Shown: positions 1-6,065 of the stretch, in pieces
Layout: each line of letters begins with the position of its first letter
Position numbering within the stretch: position 1 is the first letter of the stretch
NCBI GenBank assembly: GCA_016218005.1
Contig: JACRFF010000355.1
Span: 1 to 6,065, forward strand
From: Ignavibacteriales bacterium
GTDB taxonomy: Bacteria > Bacteroidota > Ignavibacteria > UBA10030
Length of the DNA: 6,065 bases
Direction of reading: 5' to 3'
Position numbers and translations under genes: made by a program
Notes under the pieces: model-generated
The model's database searches: none
The model's input: the letters and a program-made list of their open reading frames with translations, nothing else
Told to the model about the DNA's origin: nothing

Positions 1-3000
1 ATCCCAAAAATCAAATCCGAAATGGTGCGAATGTTGAAATCCAGCGATGAACCAATCGTGTTCGACCAGCCGGCATTCTTGCCCAACTCGCCGGCTTGAA
101 CATTGTTCTGCCAATCGTATCGCGTCGAATACGTCAACCGCGGCGTGATGATGCGGTCAAGCATCAACACCGAAGGGACCGTGAGCTTGTTGTTGAGAGC
201 GATGGTTTGGCCGTACGTATGATCGATGCCGAAGTTGATCAACCGGTCGCTCAGCACTAAGTCGCTCAAGATGTCGCTCAACGACCGCTGTCTGCCCAAC
301 CGGTCTAACTCAAAATGGACGAGATTGCTCGCGACATCGACCTGATAGTCTACGCCCAGATTGAGGAATCCGCCTTCCACAAACTGCCAGCTAAAACTCA
401 TGGAGCGGCTGCCGCCAAAATTTCGCTGCGTCGGATTTTCCGTCAACTGGCTGCGGGTCTTTTCCTTTGCTTGGCCCCGGCTCAGATTGAACCCGACGGT
501 AACCTGCTTGGGCGCATAGTAGATGCGCAGGTTACGCCACCAACTGAGGATGAATAAATTCTCTGCCCACGAAAACGGAGCGATGAAATTGTTCTGGCCG
601 AACGGCAGTGCATAGCCGAAATGGAAGCTCCACGACCACGACTTGGCAAATTCCGTAACCGGCGACCGGCTCGTGTTGTACGTGTAGTTGTAGCCGAACG
701 ACATGCGGTTGATCGTTTCCGTAATCAACCACGAGTCGACCGGAAAGTTGAATCGAATGCTCGGCAGCGCATACGTTTCCGTTACCATGAGCGCTTCGGT
801 GCGGAGCCGGACTTGATTCGCTGCATCCTGTCCCTTATCAACGCCGACACGATCTGCGGCGTTGGCAACGAGAACATCCGTTCCGGGAATGTAGCGCGGG
901 CGCGTGATCGCCTCGACGTGCGAATAGGAAAATCCCAGTAACGTGCCGTTCCACGATTCCGGCAAGAGCCGTTCAAAGGAAAAGTTGGCCGAGAGAATCC
1001 AGCTTCGATTCGTATTGCGCGACCCAAAGCGCTCTTCCAGTCCGTGAAAGAACGGGTCGCGGTCGGAGAACGAGAATGCAATCGAGCCGATATCCGCCAG
1101 TTTGACTCCGGTATCCAATCGGTATGCCCACCCCGGCGTGTTATCGACGTCGATCAAGCGAAGTTCGTCGGCCCAGATTTCGCCGTCGAGAACGGCTGCC
1201 CCCTTGCCGGGATTTTCGATGCCGATCGAAATGTAGCGGATAGTGAGAAGCGACGGCTCACCCTTGACGCGATAGGTGCTGCCCTGCGGGCCTTGAGGAA
1301 CGGGGTACGGCTTCGTCAATGCCCCCGCCGAATCGCGTGCAAGTTTGATGGCAGTGAGGTCGGCAAAATTGATGATGATCTCGTTTTGCGGATCCCAATC
1401 CGGGTGGACGGGCGCACGATACTCGTAGTAATTGAGCGAGTCCGTCCCGAATCTCAAGTATATTTCGGCGTCATAGTTGTTGAGGTCGACAAAGTCGAAC
1501 CGGCGATATCCTTTGATGACATCGCCCATTTCACCGTGGACAAACATTTTCATGGTTCGGTAGCTGAACACATCCAACGGCTTGATGCTGAACCGCTTGA
1601 ATGCTTCCTTTTTCTGACCGCTTGCTAAACCGTGCACAATAAGATTGAGCGATTGTTCGTTGCTGAGAATATTCTTGTCGGGCTGGGTCGGGTCTCGTGT
1701 GCGAAGAACATCCTTCACGGGCGAAGTGTATCCTTGGTTCTCTTCGATGTTCACCACCGTGATGTTGAAGGATGTATCTTGCTTGTTGATCTTCTCCCAC
1801 TGGTTGCCGACCAAATTCATTTCCGTCGTGCGGATAAACACATCGCCCGCCGAACCGGTGAACCAGAATCTCACTCCTTCCACATTGCTCAGCGTCGGCT
1901 CGCCGATGGTGCGGGCATAGCCATCAAGAGGAATGCGGAGTTGATACCATCCACTGACGCCGCCGCCAACGATCATTTTTTGAAACACCACGCTCGTCGT
2001 GTCCAATGGAATTTCATATTCAAAATACGAGTTGGCGCGGTCAAGATTGTTGTTGCCGTTCAAATCTTCTGCATCGGGGCGGATGCCGACCTCGCTCTTG
2101 GAGTTTCCTTCGGTTCCATTGGCGCCATCATACTCCTCCGCAGTTTCTTTGCTGAACACACCCCCCCACGACGGCGAGGCGCCTTGCGGCGGACGCCTCC
2201 AGTTATCGCCGGAAGGATCATCATTGAATTGCGGATACTTGACCAAGAAATCCTGATGCGCAACACGCTCCTCAGCATCCCGCAAGCCGTCAATGCCCAC
2301 GTCTTCGATATCCGGATTCAAGATGCCGTTCGGCGTGCGCGATGGGTTATCCAAACCGTCTTCGGTATCGAGCTTTCTGTTCGGAATGACATCCTCGTTG
2401 ACATAGCCCAGATTGATCATCAGCTTGGCGCCCGGCGCCGTTTGAACAACGTTCACCCACAATTCAATGAACGCCATGTTATCATCAAGCAGATTGGACG
2501 AGGAAAGACCGAGCAGGTGTTGAACGCCTGCCCACTGCTTCGGCTTGGCGGCAGGAGCAAAAATTTTGTTCTCCAAATCCATCGAATAGTTGTACGTGCC
2601 GCGCTGTCCAGGCCGAAAGTAGAAATTCAGCGCCGAGACTTGATCCTGTCCGGCCGCGTACGAACGGTTAGGCCAGATATCGCGGATGAACACATCGCTC
2701 GGGATGACGTTGAACCATGTCATCTTCGCTTTATACTCGACCTTGTCTTGATCCGAAACGATCAGTGGATTGCTGGTGGCAATGTTTTTCTTAGCGTCGG
2801 GTTGGACGACATCAATGCCGGGAATATAAAACGGCGGACTCGCATCTTTCCAGCCGGAATATGCCGTGCCGAGAGGAATTGTTTTGCGCGCCCCCTCGAA
2901 GTCGTCGATGTACGCAAGGCCGCTGCCATGATCCGCGGGGATGGCGCTCTTGCGTGTGTTCGGGTCGGGAGACATATACGCCGCCTCGCCCCGAAAAGAG

Positions 3001-5516
3001 ATTTGCGACATCGCCATCGAGCGCACACCCGGCAAAAAATTCAGCGCCTTGGTGAGGAATGGCAAATCAACCGTCGTTCCGCCGTCCATTCCCATAATGG
3101 TGTTACTGATCGGCTCTTCGCCTAACCGAACTTTATCGCTAAGTGACTTTTGGTTCAGGTTCATAATGGTGAACCCGAGCGAAGAATTCTTGCCAACGTC
3201 GAGGTCGCCGCGTGCCGCCAGCAATGTCTTCGACGCAAGCTGGAACAAGTCGTTCGCCTCATACTTGATTTGAAGATTTCTTCCCGGAACAAGAAACGAT
3301 TGATTCTTGATGACCACTTGCCCTGCAATGTAATCGACCGTGTAATCGACATTCGGCACGGCCGTTTGTCCATCCACGATCACCTGCACGCTTCCATCGA
3401 CAATATTGAACGACCCCAGCGGATACGTGGAACGAATCGATGAACTTGCCGAGCCGGTGATGAAGAACTTGTTCTTGTCGTCATTCATCGCGCCGGTCTT
3501 CGTTGTGTCATACAGCCGCGCCAACCCGAACGAATCAGCCGCTGCTTGAGCCGCCTGAGCGCCCAGCTTGGCTCCAAGCATCTTGGCGATGTTCTGAGGT
3601 CGAAATGGTTCGAGCGTGGGGAAAATAACTTCGCCGCGAGATTCATCGACCGTGTAGCCGGGGATGTAATCGAATTTCTGGTCTTGCCCTGCGATATTGG
3701 CGTCGCCACTGTAGCGATCCCAGCCGAACATTTCGAGCGTGCCGATATTATTGAGCAGGTTTCTCTGCGGCGGCTGGCCGGCTACTTCATAGTCAATGTG
3801 GAGGTCGAATCCGTCTTTTTTCATGCCGCGCCCCGCCACTTGATAGCGATTCTTCAACATCAATCGCCACCCCTTTTTGAAATTCGGGCCGAGGTACTTC
3901 GGGCGAACAAGCTTCATCACTAATCTCGTCGTATCGCTGCTTGAGGTGCGTGAACCAAAGTCGCCAATTTGAAGCGGCGAACCATCCGCGTTGGAGACCA
4001 CAAAAGCAACGGCCACCGCCTGATCAAACTGAAGAGAGCGGTTGAGCGTAAGAATGCCTGCCTTTGCGTTAAACGTATAATCCGTGGCCGGCTCGAGCTT
4101 CAACCAACGGCCTACTTCAATGCTGTCGGGCTGGTATTGGAATTGCGACTGGCTCTGCAATGCCGGATTGCCCTGAAACTGCACAACCTGTTCTATACTC
4201 ATGAACGCAATGATGTTGCGGTCTTTGGGGTCCGGAGTTCCATTTCGCGTCGTCCACACTTCAAGGTCGCGAACTTCAAGGTTAGGGTTAGAGTTGGGGG
4301 GAATAGTGTAAAACACCCGCTCATACTCGCCGATGTACAACGAATCAAGAAAGTAGTGGTCGGTGGAATATTCCTCCATTCGTTTGCGAAACTCCACCGA
4401 GCTTGCGCCGCCGGAAACCGACAGCTCTTTGATCTGGCCTTTCTTCTGCGACGCAACAGTTGTGAGACGCAACGGGCCAAACTGAAACGCCGCTTTGATG
4501 CCGAACAACGCCGAGCTTGGCGCAATGAAGGAAGAACTGGTCGCCAGCGACACGTTTCCGGCTTCCACGCTTTGCACGATTTCGTCTTCGTAACCGGTAT
4601 AGTGTACGCGCAGTTGGTTTTCATACTCGAACGTGCGCTGGGTGTTCCAGTCCGCATCAATCTTCAGCTTGTCGCCAATTTCTCCTTTCACGCCTACCTG
4701 CACCTGTTGATTGAAGTCAGGCTCGTTGCGCGATTGCCCCAGCGGACTGGCATTATAGAGATCGGACTTCGTATTGCGGAACGCGGCGTGAATATCGACC
4801 GACCCGTTGATCTGCACCTTGATGATGTTCGGACCGAAGATGCTGAAGATGGGATTCTTGGGAACGGGAATTTCAATGTTGGTCACTTTGCCGAAGAGTT
4901 CGCCGAGACCTTCCTTTTTCTCCTTGCCGCCAAGATACAACTTCGTTATGGATTCAAAATTGCTTTGGATGGCTTGGTCGAGGCGAAGTTTGACATACTC
5001 ATCGAACGGAACGTCAAACGGAATGCGCGTATCGAGCGAACCGAGAAGCCGCCGGCGTCGGTACTTCCAGTTGGTCGAATCAAGTTCATCCCGATAGACG
5101 ATAGCCGCCGGTTCGTTGAGATACATCGGGTGCTGGCTCCGGTTCACATCGGAAACGACGATGGGATCTTTGCGAAGATGCATTTGCTGCGCCAACCGCG
5201 CGGAGGAATCCCGCGGCAAGGAAGTGATGCGAAATTCTGCGCGTCGCGTCGTATCGATCAAGGATTGCAGCGATTGAAGAACGCGTGGACGGATTTCCGC
5301 GGCACGAGCGCGGCGCGTTTTTCCGCCTGATACAATAATTCTCGCTCCACGCCTCGTCGTATCCTGAGGAACTTCAGAATCGGTAGAGGAAAGCGCCAAC
5401 CCAAGCGAACGATGTTGGCTCGGCGAAGGATAGCTTCCCGTCAAAAGAACCGCCGCCACCAGCAAGGCCGCTCCGATTCCTCTTGGCGCCCTATGTTCCT
5501 TGTGATAAGAGTCCAC
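1..5516 (-). CDS. sprA: SprA, outer-membrane translocon of the type IX secretion system (3' partial)
   Basis: SprA is the giant outer-membrane beta-barrel (36 strands in the solved Flavobacterium structure) through which T9SS cargo leaves the periplasm; it works with PorV and a plug protein. The minus frame is open from GTG 5516 to the window edge: 1838 codons, with homologues usually near 2300-2500 residues, so several hundred C-terminal residues are missing. Residues 1-34 look like a signal peptide: basic n-region (K6, R9, R12), then GIGAALLVAAVLL. SprA hallmarks follow in order: SPLGQSRNEPDF (257-268), GNVSL (320-324), FGIK (338-341), a DYTF...ILTLN stretch from 479, FPTLEPFRPQ (about 632-641), LYDTTKT and KNKF, VDYTVDY (723-729), LGEEPISNT (798-806), YIDDFEGAR (869-877), GIDGLRD (1074-1080), NGTEGN, EDLNGNNNLD (1150-1159) and YFEYEIPLD. 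The last 400 or so residues alternate aromatic and polar residues as barrel strands do. I saw no cysteine codon, no frameshift and no internal stop. The match to the family is strong; only the exact start is less certain. Confidence 0.95.
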   Translation of the reverse strand, partial: MDSYHKEHRAPRGIGAALLVAAVLLTGSYPSPSQHRSLGLALSSTDSEVPQDTTRRGARIIVSGGKTRRARAAEIRPRVLQSLQSLIDTTRRAEFRITSLPRDSSARLAQQMHLRKDPIVVSDVNRSQHPMYLNEPAAIVYRDELDSTNWKYRRRRLLGSLDTRIPFDVPFDEYVKLRLDQAIQSNFESITKLYLGGKEKKEGLGELFGKVTNIEIPVPKNPIFSIFGPNIIKVQINGSVDIHAAFRNTKSDLYNASPLGQSRNEPDFNQQVQVGVKGEIGDKLKIDADWNTQRTFEYENQLRVHYTGYEDEIVQSVEAGNVSLATSSSFIAPSSALFGIKAAFQFGPLRLTTVASQKKGQIKELSVSGGASSVEFRKRMEEYSTDHYFLDSLYIGEYERVFYTIPPNSNPNLEVRDLEVWTTRNGTPDPKDRNIIAFMSIEQVVQFQGNPALQSQSQFQYQPDSIEVGRWLKLEPATDYTFNAKAGILTLNRSLQFDQAVAVAFVVSNADGSPLQIGDFGSRTSSSDTTRLVMKLVRPKYLGPNFKKGWRLMLKNRYQVAGRGMKKDGFDLHIDYEVAGQPPQRNLLNNIGTLEMFGWDRYSGDANIAGQDQKFDYIPGYTVDESRGEVIFPTLEPFRPQNIAKMLGAKLGAQAAQAAADSFGLARLYDTTKTGAMNDDKNKFFITGSASSSIRSTYPLGSFNIVDGSVQVIVDGQTAVPNVDYTVDYIAGQVVIKNQSFLVPGRNLQIKYEANDLFQLASKTLLAARGDLDVGKNSSLGFTIMNLNQKSLSDKVRLGEEPISNTIMGMDGGTTVDLPFLTKALNFLPGVRSMAMSQISFRGEAAYMSPDPNTRKSAIPADHGSGLAYIDDFEGARKTIPLGTAYSGWKDASPPFYIPGIDVVQPDAKKNIATSNPLIVSDQDKVEYKAKMTWFNVIPSDVFIRDIWPNRSYAAGQDQVSALNFYFRPGQRGTYNYSMDLENKIFAPAAKPKQWAGVQHLLGLSSSNLLDDNMAFIELWVNVVQTAPGAKLMINLGYVNEDVIPNRKLDTEDGLDNPSRTPNGILNPDIEDVGIDGLRDAEERVAHQDFLVKYPQFNDDPSGDNWRRPPQGASPSWGGVFSKETAEEYDGANGTEGNSKSEVGIRPDAEDLNGNNNLDRANSYFEYEIPLDTTSVVFQKMIVGGGVSGWYQLRIPLDGYARTIGEPTLSNVEGVRFWFTGSAGDVFIRTTEMNLVGNQWEKINKQDTSFNITVVNIEENQGYTSPVKDVLRTRDPTQPDKNILSNEQSLNLIVHGLASGQKKEAFKRFSIKPLDVFSYRTMKMFVHGEMGDVIKGYRRFDFVDLNNYDAEIYLRFGTDSLNYYEYRAPVHPDWDPQNEIIINFADLTAIKLARDSAGALTKPYPVPQGPQGSTYRVKGEPSLLTIRYISIGIENPGKGAAVLDGEIWADELRLIDVDNTPGWAYRLDTGVKLADIGSIAFSFSDRDPFFHGLEERFGSRNTNRSWILSANFSFERLLPESWNGTLLGFSYSHVEAITRPRYIPGTDVLVANAADRVGVDKGQDAANQVRLRTEALMVTETYALPSIRFNFPVDSWLITETINRMSFGYNYTYNTSRSPVTEFAKSWSWSFHFGYALPFGQNNFIAPFSWAENLFILSWWRNLRIYYAPKQVTVGFNLSRGQAKEKTRSQLTENPTQRNFGGSRSMSFSWQFVEGGFLNLGVDYQVDVASNLVHFELDRLGRQRSLSDILSDLVLSDRLINFGIDHTYGQTIALNNKLTVPSVLMLDRIITPRLTYSTRYDWQNNVQAGELGKNAGWSNTIGSSLDFNIRTISDLIFG

Positions 5517-5531
5517 GAAAAAATATATTCA
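5514..5531 (-). promoter_or_regulatory. sprA translation start region: GTG, A/T-rich leader, no Shine-Dalgarno
   Basis: On the minus strand an in-frame TGA (5529-5531) is followed by four codons, ATA TAT TTT TTC, and then GTG (5514-5516). This GTG is the first usual start codon after the stop and gives a well-formed signal peptide. The next in-frame ATG comes only about 90 codons later, after the signal sequence and within the mature N-terminal region. No GGAGG-like sequence precedes the GTG; the leader is T-rich. Bacteroidota commonly start genes without a Shine-Dalgarno site, so this fits the inferred taxon. A TTG inside the hydrophobic segment is possible but would destroy the signal peptide. 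Confidence 0.65.
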
Positions 5532-5730
5532 GACTATACGGTGAGAATGGCGAAACAACCGGTAGCAAGAAGACCTATGGCGCTCCCAAAGAAGGATCGG
5601 CAACCGCGTGTAAGCAGGCAAATGCCGCCAATGGTCGGCGGCAAACGAGGCAGGTTTGTTTCTGATGATTCACAGCAGCGTTCAAAATTCTCGAATCAAC
5701 ATACCAAAATCGGTTTTTATACGCAACAGG
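5517..5730. other. Intergenic region between the Hpt gene and sprA
   Basis: These 214 bases separate the Hpt stop from the sprA start, with both genes on the minus strand. I see no gene in it: plus-strand frames crossing it are short, match nothing I recognise, and run into the flanking genes in the wrong frame. It holds a 7-bp hairpin (5623-5643), a looser inverted repeat (GAATCA at 5693-5698 against TGATTC at 5666-5671, loop 21 bases), and an A/T-rich stretch just before sprA. The gap is long enough to hold a sprA promoter. One hexamer, TATAGT on the minus strand (5533-5538), resembles a -10 box, but no good -35 lies at 16-18 bases, and I found no TAnnTTTG of the Bacteroidetes type at a plausible place. 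Confidence 0.7.
5623..5643 (-). terminator. Possible weak terminator hairpin after the Hpt gene
   Basis: Read on the minus strand, TGCCGCC pairs perfectly with GGCGGCA across a 7-base loop (GACCATT). It lies about 90 bases after the Hpt stop codon and before sprA. Only three T residues follow the stem, fewer than a strong Rho-independent terminator normally has, so termination is a guess. It could equally be a chance palindrome or a leader structure of the sprA mRNA. Confidence 0.25.
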
Positions 5731-6065
5731 TCAGCCAATAAGCCGCTGTTTGTGTTCGAGCAAATCATGGCAGGTCGTTTCAAACAAACGGTCGAACCTC
5801 TCCACCCACTGTTGAACATCGGTAAGCGGGCGCTGCCGCACCACTTCTTCCAATTCCTTGCAGGCTTCTCCAAGCGCGTTTGCGCCGAGGTTCAGGCTGC
5901 TTCCTTTCAACGTGTGTGCGGCTGCAACGATCTTGCGCTCATCGTTTGCAAGAAGTCCCTGCTTGAGCTCATTCAGGTGGCGCGGTGAATCGACGATGTA
6001 CATATCAATCATCTCCGCAAGGAACGCCCTGTCGGTTTCTGCTTCAAGTTCTCTCAGCCGACTCG
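5731..6065 (-). CDS. Hpt-domain phosphotransfer protein or C-terminal Hpt domain of a hybrid kinase (5' partial)
   Basis: The frame is open from the right edge to TGA at 5731-5733, giving 110 visible residues. It is a nearly complete Hpt domain, the four-helix module that carries phosphate on a histidine between the receiver domain of a hybrid sensor kinase and a response regulator in a cytoplasmic phosphorelay. The signature AAHTLKGSSLNLGA is present, with the phospho-accepting histidine at 5914-5916, followed by the usual lysine and glycine of HxLKG. Upstream, the helix LRELEAETDRAFLAEMIDMY followed by IVDSPRHLNELKQGL matches the start of the domain, so the methionine at 6012 is internal to the fold and is not the start. 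Downstream, EACKELEEVVRQ is the typical helix after the active site. The protein ends about 25 residues after the last domain helix begins, so Hpt is C-terminal. It could be a small free-standing Hpt protein or the tail of a hybrid histidine kinase or response regulator; the part that would decide lies beyond 6065. The transfer residues are intact, so it should be active. Confidence 0.88.
   Translation of the reverse strand, partial: SRLRELEAETDRAFLAEMIDMYIVDSPRHLNELKQGLLANDERKIVAAAHTLKGSSLNLGANALGEACKELEEVVRQRPLTDVQQWVERFDRLFETTCHDLLEHKQRLIG

Noticed and set aside
1044..1628. A 194-codon open frame on the plus strand
   Set aside because: Antisense to the SprA region with no domain signature; a shadow frame.
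2158..2168. Run of seven C residues as a possible frameshift or phase-variation tract
   Set aside because: The sprA frame reads straight through it as Trp-Gly-Gly-Val-Phe, matching the family on both sides; seven bases is short for phase variation.
1632..3125. A 497-codon open frame on the plus strand
   Set aside because: It lies entirely opposite sprA, is rich in Arg, Ile, Val and His as expected for an antisense shadow, shows no recognisable domain, and the minus frame carries unmistakable SprA motifs over the same bases.
4259..4302. Telomere-like TTAGGGTTAG string and a repeated ACTTCAAGG
   Set aside because: In the sprA frame these bases encode an Asn/Pro stretch followed by LEVRDLEV; only one and a half telomere-like units are present, so it is coincidence within coding sequence.
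3969..5330. A 453-codon open frame on the plus strand
   Set aside because: Same reasoning: full antisense overlap with conserved SprA blocks, composition of a shadow frame, and no family match that I can see.
5533..5538. TATAGT on the minus strand as a -10 promoter box for sprA
   Set aside because: No reasonable -35 sequence at the proper spacing and no Bacteroidetes-type TAnnTTTG; not enough to call a promoter.
5412..5741. 109-codon plus-strand frame across the intergenic region
   Set aside because: It overlaps the sprA signal-peptide region and the end of the Hpt gene on the opposite strand, and shows no recognisable domain or start signal.

Overview
This window holds one very large gene and the end of a second, both on the minus strand. 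The first is sprA (called sov in Porphyromonas), the outer-membrane translocon of the type IX secretion system (T9SS). It starts with GTG at 5516 and reads without interruption to base 1, giving 1838 codons; the C-terminus lies outside the window. The second, upstream of it, is the 3' end of a gene whose product ends in a histidine phosphotransfer (Hpt) domain. It runs from the right edge (6065) to a TGA at 5731-5733, and its start lies outside the window.

Organism: T9SS and SprA are confined to the Bacteroidota and close relatives in the FCB group (including Chlorobi/Ignavibacteria-type lineages). By eye the GC content is slightly above half, higher than in typical Flavobacterium. The sprA start has no purine-rich Shine-Dalgarno sequence but an A/T-rich leader, as is common in this phylum. 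A member of Bacteroidota or the Ignavibacteria/Kapabacteria side of the group is a reasonable inference. The genus cannot be read from this window.

Layout: 1-5516 is sprA (minus, 3' partial). 5517-5730 is a 214-base intergenic region with a short G/C-rich hairpin and no convincing promoter. 5731-6065 is the Hpt-domain gene (minus, 5' partial). The plus strand contains several long open frames opposite sprA; I read these as shadows of the codon bias of the real gene.

How the genes relate: SprA forms the channel through which T9SS cargo (gliding adhesins, proteases, other surface proteins) crosses the outer membrane. The Hpt protein is a phosphorelay intermediate. The two point the same way but are separated by 214 bases with a possible weak terminator, so the sequence does not show co-transcription or a functional link. 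I found no mobile element, CRISPR array, RNA gene or evidently new system. The window looks like ordinary core-genome sequence.
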